Of a stretch of DNA of 24,000 nt, positions 10,299-17,680 are shown piece after piece. A program made the position numbers and the translations under genes. Below the pieces are notes generated by a model. The model was not told the origin of the DNA. It saw only the letters and a program-made list of their open reading frames with translations, and did not search any database. Source of the stretch: Methanothermus fervidus DSM 2088 (GTDB lineage Archaea > Methanobacteriota > Methanobacteria > DSM-2088 > Methanothermaceae); the NCBI GenBank assembly GCA_000166095.1, contig CP002278.1, positions 1-24,000 on the forward strand, given 5' to 3'. Every line of letters begins with the position of its first letter. Within the stretch, counting starts at the first letter, position 1.

Positions 10299-11027
10299 GT
10301 GAAAGCTGTAGCTATTGGTGCAGATATTTCTATTAACGATGTAAATTGTAGTAAACAACTTATTTATAATTTAGAGAAGGACGTATCAACATTGATGGAC
10401 ATTGGTGCTGAAAAAGCTGCTTTAACTAACATAACTGGAGATGACGTTGTTATAACTGCATTTGTTGAAGATAACTTGGTAAAAAAAGTAAATAGGGAAA
10501 TTGTAAAGATTTTAATTGAAAATGCTGAGGATATTGGTGACATTGCCGGAATTTCTTCAGACCCAAAAAAGGCTGGTGAAGGAATATCATATGCCGAAGC
10601 AAAAGCACGTAAAGATAGATACCATGATGCTATTATAGTCTCATTTGATACTTATGGTGGAGAATCTATTGTAAATAAAGTTGCTAATTCTGTAATATCT
10701 GCAGCTGAGGGCATGGAAGGAGTAACAGATGTTAGTCAAAAAATAAATTCAAATGTAAAGAACATACCTGGAGTAGGATATGTATCTGGAAATACTGATG
10801 ATCCAGTTGTAGTTGCAACAATTGAGGACATGAAAAATATTGGCACCGTAGCTGGAGCAATGATAGGTGCGGCAATAGGCAATGAAAATGTTTATTTAGT
10901 TAAAAGAGCCTCGCCATCATATGTCATCCCCGGCAGTGTTATTTTTACAATAACTGCTTTTATGAATGGCAACGTTATAGATTTAGCAGTTCCATTTGAA
11001 CATAGATTTAAACTTCTCAAACCTTAA
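10299..11027 (+). CDS. Conserved hypothetical protein, 242 aa (first gene of sucD-hmgA operon)
   Basis: I do not recognise the family. The 242-aa protein starts with GTG, six bases after a strong GGAAGGTGG site. It looks soluble and alpha/beta, with long stretches of short strands and helices ([19 protein letters not shown]). A Gly/Ala-rich hydrophobic segment ([20 protein letters not shown]) lies near residues 185-205, and a second hydrophobic stretch ([25 protein letters not shown]) precedes the C-terminus. It has only one cysteine, near the N-terminus, and no obvious nucleotide-binding or metal motif. Two copies of a similar pattern ([10 protein letters not shown] and [10 protein letters not shown]) hint at an internal duplication, but this is weak. 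It heads a tight operon with sucD (start 16 nt after its stop), hmgA and the VIT-like gene, so a role linked to CoA-ester or isoprenoid metabolism is possible but not shown. Confidence 0.85.
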   Translation: MKAVAIGADISINDVNCSKQLIYNLEKDVSTLMDIGAEKAALTNITGDDVVITAFVEDNLVKKVNREIVKILIENAEDIGDIAGISSDPKKAGEGISYAEAKARKDRYHDAIIVSFDTYGGESIVNKVANSVISAAEGMEGVTDVSQKINSNVKNIPGVGYVSGNTDDPVVVATIEDMKNIGTVAGAMIGAAIGNENVYLVKRASPSYVIPGSVIFTITAFMNGNVIDLAVPFEHRFKLLKP

Positions 11028-11043
11028 TAAAGGAGGAATCAGG

Positions 11044-11898
11044 TTGATAATTCTTGATGAAAATGTAAGATGCCTTGTGCAAGGTATTACTGGTAGACAA
11101 GGATCTTTTCATACAAAACAAATGCTTGAATATGGTACAAAAATAGTTGCTGGTGTAACGCCAGGAAAAGGTGGAAAAAAGGTTGCGGGAGTGGATGTAT
11201 ATAATTCAATAGAAGAGGCAAAAGAACATGTGGATGTAAATGCATCAATAATCTTTGTTCCTAGTCAATTTGCTAAGGATGCTGCATTTGAGGCAATAAA
11301 ACACTTGGATCTAGTAGTAATTATAACTGAGCACATGGTTTCTCATGATACTATGGAAATTATTGAATATGCAAATAGAATGAATACTATAGTGATTGGA
11401 CCAAACACTCCTGGTATAATCACGCCAGGTGTAGGTAAACTAGGAATAATGCCACATCATATTTTCAGAGAAGGTAATGTAGGCATTGTGTCACGTAGTG
11501 GAACTCTAATGTATGAGTTTGCAAGTAAAATAACAGAGGCTGGGTTTGGACAGAGCACATGTTTAGGAATTGGCGGTGATTTAATAACTGGCTTAGATTT
11601 TGTCGATGTACTTAGAATGTTTGAAAAAGATCCTGACACTGATGTTGTATTATTGATAGGTGAAATTGGCGGTGATGCAGAAGAAAGAGCCGCAAAATAT
11701 ATAAATAAGATGTCAAAACCTGTTATTGCATTTATAGCAGGATTTACAGCACCTCCAGGTAAGAGAATGGGTCATGCTGGAGCGATAATTGAGGGAGGCA
11801 AAGGAACTGCAGAAAGTAAGATAAATGCATTGAAAGATGCAGGTGCGTATGTTGTAAAAAAACCTTCCGAAGTGGTTGATATTATTAGAGAGATGTGA
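11044..11898 (+). CDS. sucD: Succinate--CoA ligase, alpha subunit
   Basis: The alpha subunit carries the CoA-binding domain and the phospho-histidine that moves phosphate between succinyl-CoA and NDP. The 284-aa protein shows the CoA-binding [15 protein letters not shown] (14-28), [11 protein letters not shown] (119-129) and the active-site GHAGAII with His244. I start at a TTG (11044), seven bases after AGGAGG; the longer ATG frame from 10996 would overlap the previous gene and lacks a ribosome-binding site. The protein then begins [17 protein letters not shown], matching the family start. The beta subunit (sucC) is not adjacent, which is common in methanogens, where the two are often separate. 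Its stop overlaps the hmgA start (TGATG), implying translational coupling. Confidence 0.95.
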   Translation: MIILDENVRCLVQGITGRQGSFHTKQMLEYGTKIVAGVTPGKGGKKVAGVDVYNSIEEAKEHVDVNASIIFVPSQFAKDAAFEAIKHLDLVVIITEHMVSHDTMEIIEYANRMNTIVIGPNTPGIITPGVGKLGIMPHHIFREGNVGIVSRSGTLMYEFASKITEAGFGQSTCLGIGGDLITGLDFVDVLRMFEKDPDTDVVLLIGEIGGDAEERAAKYINKMSKPVIAFIAGFTAPPGKRMGHAGAIIEGGKGTAESKINALKDAGAYVVKKPSEVVDIIREM

Positions 11899-13109
11899 TG
11901 AAAATGAATGAAAAAGAGGTTTTAAAAAAATTATTAAAAGGCGAAATTAAATTATATGAAGTTGATAAGTATTTATCAGCAGATAAAGCAACCAAAGTTA
12001 GAAGAAAATTTATAGAAGAAGTTACAGGGACAAAATTAGAACATGTATCTAAATATACCATTGACATGGAAAATGCATTGAGAAAAAACATTGAAAATAG
12101 TATAGGGGCTGTACAAATACCCCTAGGAGTTGCAGGGCCACTGAAGATAAATGGAGAATATGCAAAAGGAGAATTTTATGTTCCATTAGCTACATCTGAA
12201 GGGGCATTAGTTGCTTCAATTAATAGAGGTTGTTCAGCAATAACAGAGTCTGGAGGTGCAAAAACAAGAATAATCGGAGACAAAATGACAAGAGCTCCTG
12301 TAATCAAAACAAAATCTGTAGTTGAGGCTGTTAAGTTAAAAAAGTGGATTGAAGATAATTTTGATAGATTGAAGGCAGCAGCTGAATCAACGACACGACA
12401 TGGAAAACTAATAAAAATAGATCCAATTCTCATTGTTGGTAATTATGTTTTTCCAAGATTTGTTTTTACAACAGGGGATAGTATGGGAATGAATATGGTA
12501 ACAATTGCAACCGAAGAAGCTTTAAAAATTTTGGAGAATGAAACAAATGCTCATGTTGTATCACTCAGTGGAAATGTATGCACAGATAAAAAACCAGCTG
12601 CAATAAATTTAATAGAAGGACGAGGCAAAAGTGTTGTAGCAGAAGTTACTGTGCCAAGAGATATTGTAAAAAACAAATTAAAAACAACTCCAAAATCTAT
12701 TGTTGAAGTTAACATGGCTAAAAATTTTGTAGGATCAGCGATTGCAGGAAGTATGGGATTTAATGCTCATTATGCCAACATGATAGGTGCATTATTTTTA
12801 GCTACAGGTCAAGATGAAGCTCAAATTGTTGAAGGTAGTTTAGGAATAACAGTTGCAGAAGAAAATGAAGATGGAGATTTATATTTCTCTGTTACATTGC
12901 CTGACGTGCCATTGGCAACAGTTGGCGGAGGCACTGGCTTAGAAACAGCACAAGAGTGTTTAAGTATTATGGGTGTAAAAGGATCAAACAAAGTGCAGAA
13001 ATTTGCTGAGATAATGGCTGGAGTAGTTTTAGCTGGTGAATTATCTTTAATGGCTGCATTGGGTGCCGGACATCTTGCAAGAGCTCATAAAGAGCTTGGA
13101 AGAGGATAA
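11898..13109 (+). CDS. hmgA: 3-Hydroxy-3-methylglutaryl-CoA reductase (class I)
   Basis: Makes mevalonate from HMG-CoA with NADPH, the committed step toward isoprenoid lipid chains. The 403-aa protein has no membrane domain, as in archaea. Motifs: IGAVQIPLGVAGPL (69-82), catalytic Glu102 in SEGALVAS, the NADP-binding GDSMGMN (193-199), catalytic Lys231 in TDKKPAAIN, Asp306 in GQDEAQ, and the C-terminal GHLARAH with His397 at the position of the class I catalytic His. DAMGMN is commoner than DSMGMN, but this is a mild change. Three in-frame starts are close together (GTG 11895, ATG 11898, ATG 11904); I chose 11898 because it overlaps the sucD stop as TGATG. The VIT-like gene begins 7 nt downstream. 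Confidence 0.97.
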   Translation: MKMNEKEVLKKLLKGEIKLYEVDKYLSADKATKVRRKFIEEVTGTKLEHVSKYTIDMENALRKNIENSIGAVQIPLGVAGPLKINGEYAKGEFYVPLATSEGALVASINRGCSAITESGGAKTRIIGDKMTRAPVIKTKSVVEAVKLKKWIEDNFDRLKAAAESTTRHGKLIKIDPILIVGNYVFPRFVFTTGDSMGMNMVTIATEEALKILENETNAHVVSLSGNVCTDKKPAAINLIEGRGKSVVAEVTVPRDIVKNKLKTTPKSIVEVNMAKNFVGSAIAGSMGFNAHYANMIGALFLATGQDEAQIVEGSLGITVAEENEDGDLYFSVTLPDVPLATVGGGTGLETAQECLSIMGVKGSNKVQKFAEIMAGVVLAGELSLMAALGAGHLARAHKELGRG

Positions 13110-13116
13110 GTGAGAA

Positions 13117-13683
13117 ATGAAGTTTATAAAAGAATTTTTTGGGATGAGTCGCTATATTGCATTGGGGACTTTGGATGGAATACTTGCAGTTATGGGCATT
13201 GTTTTAACAAGCAGTGGAATTTCAGGATCTGTCAGCCATATGCCTAATTATGTAATAGGATTAACAGGGTTAAGTGGTGGGATAGCATTAGCAATGTCAA
13301 ATGCCTTTGGATCTTTTTTAGGAGAAAGAGCTGTTGAAACAAGGACACTAAGAGAACTTGAAAAAAAAATGCTGGTGGAAAAAGGAAAATTAGATGGAAC
13401 TGTAATACATGAACAAGCAAAACATAGGATATATATGAGTGTGTTTGTTCATGGATTTTCAAGCTTTATCGGAGCCTTTGTTCCAGCATTGCCTTTTTTG
13501 TTATTAAATGATAGAATTGTAGCTACAATGGTAACACTCTTGTTAAGTATGATATCATTGGGGCTTCTTGGTATTTATCTTGGAGTTGTAGCTAAAGAAA
13601 ATGTGTTAAAAACCTGTATTGAAGTTTTAGCTCTTGGAACTCTCATAGGTTTGATTGCATCCTTTTTGGGTGCACTTCACTAG
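13117..13683 (+). CDS. VIT1/CCC1-like integral membrane protein (TIGR00267-like)
   Basis: A 188-aa membrane protein. Its N-terminal YIALGTLDGILAVMGIVL (13-30) is the first helix typical of the VIT/CCC1 group, which in plants and yeast moves iron or manganese into vacuoles. Further hydrophobic helices lie at about 44-66, 107-130, 135-158 and 165-186, giving five in all, and a charged Glu/Lys-rich loop (70-103) follows GSFLGERAVE as in VIT proteins. It fits the archaeal TIGR00267 family as I remember it. The substrate is unknown; a divalent metal is an inference from the superfamily. It is the last gene of the operon after hmgA (7-nt gap) and overlaps the convergent DUF116 gene by 4 nt. Confidence 0.82.
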   Translation: MKFIKEFFGMSRYIALGTLDGILAVMGIVLTSSGISGSVSHMPNYVIGLTGLSGGIALAMSNAFGSFLGERAVETRTLRELEKKMLVEKGKLDGTVIHEQAKHRIYMSVFVHGFSSFIGAFVPALPFLLLNDRIVATMVTLLLSMISLGLLGIYLGVVAKENVLKTCIEVLALGTLIGLIASFLGALH

Positions 13684-14318
13684 TTTTTCCCTGATTCCAA
13701 TCTTTTTAAATATTTCATCGACATCGACTTCAGTTTAAAACATCCATCTTTTAATAAAGGCACTCCCTGTGTTACTATCGGCAAATTAGATATTTTCATC
13801 ATACTTATATTAAGATCTCGGTAACATGCCACTCCAAGAACAGCTTTACATTTATTTTCTTTGAGAATCCTTTTAGCAAATGATGATCCTGGGACTATAA
13901 ATACTCTATATCCCACTTCTTCTGCTTTTTTCTTTATTAATCCAATTACACAATGACCACAATTTTTACACTCTAAACCATTTTTTGATAATTTTGCCTT
14001 ACATTTTGGATCTCTTAAACAATGAGGCAATATTAACAATTTATCTTTGTTATCTATTTTTTTAAATTTATTCTCATTGATTTTATTCCTTACTTCAACA
14101 CCTATTTGATCTATTATATCTTCATTTATTCCACATAATTTAGCAAATTTTTTAAATGCACCATAGAAAACATCTAAAGTAAAAAGAAGTAATTTAGGAA
14201 ATAAAAGCTTATTTTTTCTTAATAAAATTTTTCCTAAAATGAGACTTAATATTAAAAGTATTAAAAGAGCAATACTGCCAAATATTACTGTTATTCCAAT
14301 TATTTCATATATTGTCAT
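13680..14318 (-). CDS. DUF116 family membrane-anchored cysteine-rich protein
   Basis: A 212-aa protein with an N-terminal transmembrane helix (about 6-30), a basic juxtamembrane stretch, and a C-terminal DUF116 domain. The domain has eight cysteines in the DUF116 pattern: LPHC (Cys100), Cys106, CKNCGHC (117, 120, 123), then Cys157, GVAC (165) and GC (193). The spacing suits an Fe-S cluster or Zn, but the ligand is unknown. The helix would hold the domain at the cytoplasmic face of the membrane. Its ATG overlaps the stop of the 154-aa gene by 4 nt (ATGA), so the two are probably translated together. Function in the family is not known to me; the cysteine content and the two partners suggest a small redox or metal-handling unit. 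Confidence 0.88.
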   Translation of the reverse strand: MTIYEIIGITVIFGSIALLILLILSLILGKILLRKNKLLFPKLLLFTLDVFYGAFKKFAKLCGINEDIIDQIGVEVRNKINENKFKKIDNKDKLLILPHCLRDPKCKAKLSKNGLECKNCGHCVIGLIKKKAEEVGYRVFIVPGSSFAKRILKENKCKAVLGVACYRDLNISMMKISNLPIVTQGVPLLKDGCFKLKSMSMKYLKRLESGKN

Positions 14319-14779
14319 AATTTATCTTTTTTTATCTTTACACTATTTAAATTTCCCCTAATTTCAACTTCACCATTTTCATTGCCTATTATTGTTATAC
14401 CAGATAATTCCTCAGTAGAACAAAGTAAATCTTGTTTTGGATGCGTACCTGGAGTTATATTACAATTTAAGCGTATCTGAGGATTAATTGAAACAACCAT
14501 TTTTAATCTTTTTGAAATTGGATGGTTTGGTGGAAGTACTATTAGAGGAGATTTCAATTCATTGATTAGGTGATACATGCATTTAATACTTCTTTTTCCT
14601 TTCTCACTATTTTCAAAAACAGAAAATACAATTAAATATTCTTTACTAGGATATATTACAACTTCTTCATTATTTGGCAAAGCCATGTATATTCTTTTAG
14701 AAGTAGGCCTAGCTATACCTACAATGCCATCTCTACCTTCCAAAAATAATATTTCGGAATACCCTAATTTAAACTTCAT
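14315..14779 (-). CDS. Conserved hypothetical protein, 154 aa
   Basis: Not recognised. The 154-aa protein is soluble, beta-rich and without a signal peptide. Visible segments are GIVGIARPTSKRIYMALPNNEEVVIYP near the N-terminus, an alternation of strand and turn, then SPLIVLPPNHPISKRL in the middle (about 78-90) and a Gly/Asn-rich C-terminal strand region (ITIIGNENGEVEIRGN). It has three cysteines (KCMYH, RLNCN and LLCST), not arranged as an obvious metal site. It lies between the 51-aa zinc ribbon, whose stop directly abuts its ATG, and the DUF116 gene, which it overlaps by 4 nt. The three are almost certainly one transcript, and it may be a partner of the DUF116 protein. Confidence 0.8.
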   Translation of the reverse strand: MKFKLGYSEILFLEGRDGIVGIARPTSKRIYMALPNNEEVVIYPSKEYLIVFSVFENSEKGKRSIKCMYHLINELKSPLIVLPPNHPISKRLKMVVSINPQIRLNCNITPGTHPKQDLLCSTEELSGITIIGNENGEVEIRGNLNSVKIKKDKL

Positions 14780-14935
14780 TTATTCTGAACATTTTACGTT
14801 TTCAGATTGACAAGAAGGACATACTATTTTTTTACCTACACCTTTAAAGGTATTTCCACAATCTAAACATTTACATTTTTTTGTTTTTAGTTTACCTAAA
14901 TCTACATCAATTGTTGGTCCACCTGTACTGCACAT
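14780..14935 (-). CDS. Small zinc-ribbon protein, 51 aa
   Basis: A 51-aa open frame that begins MCSTGGPTIDVDLGKLK and carries two CxxC-type knuckles, CKCLDCGNTFK and CPSCQSE, separated by 11 residues, which is the classic rubredoxin-like zinc ribbon. Two extra Cys lie near the ends (Cys2, Cys49). The knuckles resemble small archaeal RNA-polymerase-like ribbons (Rpo12 type), but the N-terminal SxGGP stretch and short length do not fit that family well, so I leave it unnamed. The ATG is preceded by AGGTGTT. The stop is directly followed by the ATG of the 154-aa gene (TAAATG), so it leads the three-gene operon that ends with DUF116. Confidence 0.82.
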   Translation of the reverse strand: MCSTGGPTIDVDLGKLKTKKCKCLDCGNTFKGVGKKIVCPSCQSENVKCSE

Positions 14936-15031
14936 TCTTTAACACCTATAATTTTTAATAATTTTTGAATCTCTTAACATTTAATTTTTTTGTTTTTATA
15001 AGATATAAGACAACATTTAGAATTACTATGG

Positions 15032-15166
15032 ATGGAAAAGTTATTACAGAAATTAATTATGGAAGATATAATCCACTGAATATTTGTTATACCTCTATGG
15101 CTTATAGCATTGATATTAGCATTGATAATCTATAGAATTATCAAAAAAAAGACGAGAAAAGGCTAA
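15032..15166 (+). pseudogene. Possible small membrane protein frame with an in-frame TGA
   Basis: One reading frame runs from ATG 15032 to TAA 15164-15166 and is interrupted once, by TGA at 15077-15079. Before the TGA it reads MEKLLQKLIMEDIIH; after it IFVIPLWLIALILALIIYRI and then a basic KKKTRKG tail. A strongly hydrophobic segment followed by a Lys/Arg-rich end is typical of a single-pass membrane peptide and is unlikely to be pure chance, although A+T-rich DNA favours Ile and Leu codons. There is no clear ribosome-binding site. It could be a decayed gene, a sequencing error, a recoded TGA, or chance. Confidence 0.3.
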
Positions 15167-15240
15167 AACCAAGAAGTAAACTTATTTTCTTTTTCTAATT
15201 TTTTTTGAATATTAAAATAGTATTTTTTATGAATAGTAAA

Positions 15241-15250
15241 CTATATATAT
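15241..15250 (+). promoter_or_regulatory. TATA box of the 15283-15697 operon
   Basis: AAACTATATATATG gives a strong TATA element 33-42 nt ahead of the ATG at 15283. It predicts a transcription start near 15270-15275, inside or at the edge of the 20-bp palindrome that follows it. Confidence 0.6.
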
Positions 15251-15252
15251 GT

Positions 15253-15272
15253 TTTTGAATATATATTCAAAA
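15253..15272. promoter_or_regulatory. Perfect 20-bp palindrome, candidate operator
   Basis: TTTTGAATAT followed by its exact reverse complement ATATTCAAAA, with no spacer. It lies directly downstream of the TATA box and over the predicted transcription start of the zinc-ribbon / coiled-coil operon, where archaeal repressors commonly bind. An imperfect copy sharing the TTTTGAATAT half lies at 15203-15217, on the other side of the TATA box. Palindromes are easier to find in A+T-rich DNA, but the GAA/TTC pair and the placement support a dimeric regulator site. Confidence 0.55.
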
Positions 15273-15282
15273 CGTGATTAAA

Positions 15283-15441
15283 ATGCCAAACGGAAGAGGA
15301 AGAGCTGGTGGTGGAAGATTTGGTCCACCAAGAGCTTGTAAATGCCCAGTTTGTGGTAAAGAGTTTCCAAAAGTTCCTGGAAAGCCATGCAGATCTGAAA
15401 AATGTCCAGACTGTGGTGTAAGATTAATAGCAGTAGATTAG
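15283..15441 (+). CDS. Small glycine/arginine-rich zinc-ribbon protein, 52 aa
   Basis: A 52-aa protein with two parts: a flexible Gly/Arg N-terminus (MPNGRGRAGGGRFGPP) and a zinc ribbon with CKCPVCGKEF and CRSEKCPDCG knuckles (Cys19, 21, 24, 36, 41, 44). Similar MPxGRGxGGG ribbon proteins occur, as I remember, in methanogens and other anaerobes beside small coiled-coil proteins and iron-molybdenum-cofactor or Mrp/NBP35-like genes; no such metal-cluster gene is in this window. GTGATTAAA precedes the ATG. The 80-aa gene follows after 13 nt with its own strong AGGAGGTGATA site, so the two are one operon behind the palindrome-flanked promoter. Confidence 0.85.
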   Translation: MPNGRGRAGGGRFGPPRACKCPVCGKEFPKVPGKPCRSEKCPDCGVRLIAVD

Positions 15442-15454
15442 GAGGTGATAATAT

Positions 15455-15697
15455 ATGTACAGAAGATTCTTTAGGGGTTTAAGGTACATAGGTCCTTGCA
15501 GATGTGGATTTGGCCCACACGCATTTTATGAAGATGTAAGAGGAAGAATTTACCATGTATCAGAATTGTACCCACGTTATTACCCAGAATTCTACAAAGA
15601 AGAAGATATAAAAAGAGAACTTGAAGCATTAAGAGAAGAAAAAAGGTGGATAGAAGAAAAAATAAAAGAACTAGAAAAGAGAATTAAAAAAGAATAA
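15455..15697 (+). CDS. Small coiled-coil protein, 80 aa (DUF5320-like)
   Basis: An 80-aa protein. The N-terminal half (1-45) is rich in aromatic residues, Arg and Gly, with a CRCGFGPHAFYED segment containing its only two cysteines. The C-terminal half (about 48-80) is a highly charged helix, EELEALREEKRWIEEKIKELEKRIKKE-like in its heptads, which should form a coiled coil. The layout resembles the DUF5320 group of small proteins found with zinc ribbons in anaerobic archaea, though I cannot confirm this. A near-perfect AGGAGGTGATA site precedes the ATG, suggesting strong translation. It probably works as an oligomer with the 52-aa ribbon encoded just upstream. Its stop is 1 nt from the convergent 344-aa gene. 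Confidence 0.82.
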   Translation: MYRRFFRGLRYIGPCRCGFGPHAFYEDVRGRIYHVSELYPRYYPEFYKEEDIKRELEALREEKRWIEEKIKELEKRIKKE

Positions 15698-15698
15698 A

Positions 15699-16733
15699 TT
15701 ACATATCTATCTTTACAGTGACAGATTCTGAAGAACCTCCAAAACCATGCGCAACCATACTATGTCTTCCAGGGCCGCCAGCCACTACTACAATAACATC
15801 ATCAGGAGAACGAGTAATAGGAACTTCCCCATTTTTTAACCATTTTTTATCAAGTTTTCTTCCACCTCTGTCAGCTAATTCTGCTGGTACTAATGCATTT
15901 TCATGTACATATTCTTTTATATCTTCTTTTTCCCATCCATCTTTTTTTATTATTTCTGCATGTTCTGGACCTATTATTAATAATATTTCACCAGGTACAT
16001 GACTATTATTACATCCTGCTGTTGATGCAGTATGTATTATTGTATCTAACAAATCTTCAGCCTTTTCACTTCTATGATCATTAACATTTTGTGGAGACTC
16101 AACGCCAATTACAGTCACAGTATTATCTTTTCTAGAAAATCCTCTTTCTACATGTAAAGGGTCCCAGGGATTTTCTTTTTCATTTTCTGCAAAACAATAA
16201 CTATATTTTGCTGGTGAACCATGTGTTGCATGATCTCCAATACCAGGAACTGCACCAGCAATGTTTATCAAACATAAACGTATTGCACGACCTACTGTGG
16301 CATTTGCAATACTTCCAGGGCCTAAACATCCAACACCTGAATTGAAACCAAGTTTATCACAAATTGGTCCATTCAATATCGCACATATCGCTACAGGATG
16401 TGTAGTTGCGTTTATTGCAGGTAAATTAAATTTATCTTTGGACATTGCAATAATAATTGCTTCTAGTATAGGCATATAATTAGGTAGGCATCCTGCCATC
16501 ACAGCATTTATAGCAATTTTTTCTACAGTTGCTTTACCATACCTGGGTGGCAATACTGCCAATAAATCTTCGGGTTTCCGCTTTGTATGTCTGTAAAATC
16601 TTTCAACACGTTCCCTTGTTGGAGGAATTATTGGCAAACCATCAGTATAGTTTTTCTCATAAAAATCCATATTTATCTTCTCTAAAGTATCCATCTCAAA
16701 CTCTAGATTAAGATCACAAATACATTTCTTCAT
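15699..16733 (-). CDS. Conserved protein of the [10 protein letters not shown] family (UGSC-associated type), 344 aa
   Basis: A 344-aa soluble protein without signal or membrane segments. It has very conserved-looking blocks: [14 protein letters not shown] (30-43), [13 protein letters not shown] (70-82), NATTHPVAI (108-116), [21 protein letters not shown] (133-153), [15 protein letters not shown] (166-180), VNDH (217-220), [13 protein letters not shown] (255-267) and VVAGGPGRH (316-324). I recall this family in bacteria, next to or fused with UGSC-type (seleno)cysteine domains related to glycine reductase subunits; this protein lacks a CGSC motif. Its reaction is not known to me. I start at 16733 because this ATG overlaps the uppP stop (ATGA) and follows GGTGATAAA; a longer frame to 16781 is unlikely. 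Confidence 0.8.
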   Translation of the reverse strand: MKKCICDLNLEFEMDTLEKINMDFYEKNYTDGLPIIPPTRERVERFYRHTKRKPEDLLAVLPPRYGKATVEKIAINAVMAGCLPNYMPILEAIIIAMSKDKFNLPAINATTHPVAICAILNGPICDKLGFNSGVGCLGPGSIANATVGRAIRLCLINIAGAVPGIGDHATHGSPAKYSYCFAENEKENPWDPLHVERGFSRKDNTVTVIGVESPQNVNDHRSEKAEDLLDTIIHTASTAGCNNSHVPGEILLIIGPEHAEIIKKDGWEKEDIKEYVHENALVPAELADRGGRKLDKKWLKNGEVPITRSPDDVIVVVAGGPGRHSMVAHGFGGSSESVTVKIDM

Positions 16734-17575
16734 TTTATCACCAAGTAGTACAATAATATTGATATCCCAACAATCCAACAATAATATGAAAATATTGTAA
16801 AGCTTCTTTTTGGAGCAATTTTTAGTATAGTTCTAACTGCAACATATACTGCAATTGCAGTTGCTATAAGCCCACCTAAGTATGCACCTCCCATCAACCA
16901 AAATCCTAGAGTTATTTCTTTAAGTTCAACAATTAATGCCCCTAATATTGCAGGTATAGATAATAAGAAACTATATCTGGCAGACAATTCTCTTTTAAGA
17001 CCTAAAATTAGTCCGACAGATATTGTTGATCCTGAACGTGATATTCCGGGGGTTAAAGCACAAGCCTGAGCTATGCCAATTAGTAAAGCATCTTTAATAC
17101 CCATATCCTTTGCAGATCTTTTTTTATTCTTAATTCTTTTTCCTACTTCCTCTCCAATATATAAAAGTAGACCAGTAAATATTAACAATAATCCTATGGT
17201 AAGTAAGTTAGGGTTACTAAACAACTTTTCAAAAAATTTTTTGGAGGTAGTTCCAAGAATACCTGCTGGAATTACTCCAATTAATATCAACCATGCTAAT
17301 TTCTTTTCTTCATTTTCTCTAAATTCTTTTCTAAATCTGCCTTTAAATACATCTAAAATACTTTGAATGAAAGCCCTTGTTAATCTTATTATATCATTTT
17401 TGAAATAAAAGAATTCAGCTATTACACTACCTATATGTACTACCACAGCAAAAGCAAGCGTCATTTGTATACCTAGGAAGTAAGAGACTAAAATTACATG
17501 TGTTTTACTACTAACAGGAAAAAACTCTGTTAATCCTTGTACAATTCCAAGTAGTATTCCATCGAATACATTCAT
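16730..17575 (-). CDS. uppP: Undecaprenyl-diphosphatase (BacA/UppP family)
   Basis: Removes one phosphate from polyprenyl diphosphate so the lipid carrier for glycan export can be reused. The 281-aa membrane protein has both family active-site motifs: [13 protein letters not shown] near the N-terminus (14-26, Glu17) and [12 protein letters not shown] in the second half. There are about eight hydrophobic helices. Length matches the usual 260-290 aa. GGTGATATC lies just ahead of the start. It is translationally coupled to the 344-aa gene downstream (4-nt overlap), so these two products may act together. A TATA-like TTAGATATAACC is placed about 35 nt upstream on the (-) strand. Confidence 0.96.
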   Translation of the reverse strand: MNVFDGILLGIVQGLTEFFPVSSKTHVILVSYFLGIQMTLAFAVVVHIGSVIAEFFYFKNDIIRLTRAFIQSILDVFKGRFRKEFRENEEKKLAWLILIGVIPAGILGTTSKKFFEKLFSNPNLLTIGLLLIFTGLLLYIGEEVGKRIKNKKRSAKDMGIKDALLIGIAQACALTPGISRSGSTISVGLILGLKRELSARYSFLLSIPAILGALIVELKEITLGFWLMGGAYLGGLIATAIAVYVAVRTILKIAPKRSFTIFSYYCWIVGISILLYYLVIK

Positions 17576-17600
17576 GATATCACCATATTATCTTGTTTGA

Positions 17601-17617
17601 ATTAGGTTATATCTAAT
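17601..17617. promoter_or_regulatory. Inverted repeat over the uppP promoter, between uppP and xerA
   Basis: ATTAG, seven bases, then CTAAT. Read on the (-) strand it includes TTAGATATAACC, a plausible TATA box for uppP. The xerA TATA box is probably TTTATTTATAA near 17634-17645. The half ATTAGATATAA also resembles one arm of the archaeal dif site as I remember it, but no second arm is present at the proper spacing. Confidence 0.4.
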
Positions 17618-17680
17618 CCAGATTCCTCACACCTTTATTTATAATTTTCCCTTTGAGAAAAATATTAAAAAGGTGTATTC

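Larger units (their letters stand above)
14936..15282. other. 347-bp intergenic region, mostly regulatory
   Basis: Lies between two divergent units. The left part serves the (-) zinc-ribbon operon, with a TATA-like TATAAAAAC on the (-) strand near 15000-14992. The middle holds an interrupted short reading frame (15032-15166). The right part serves the (+) zinc ribbon, with a TATA box and a palindrome. Otherwise the DNA is T- and A-rich with no RNA gene visible. Confidence 0.6.

Noticed and set aside
10996-11043. Longer ATG start for sucD
   Set aside because: It would overlap the 242-aa gene and lacks a ribosome-binding site, whereas the TTG at 11044 follows AGGAGG and gives the family's normal N-terminus.
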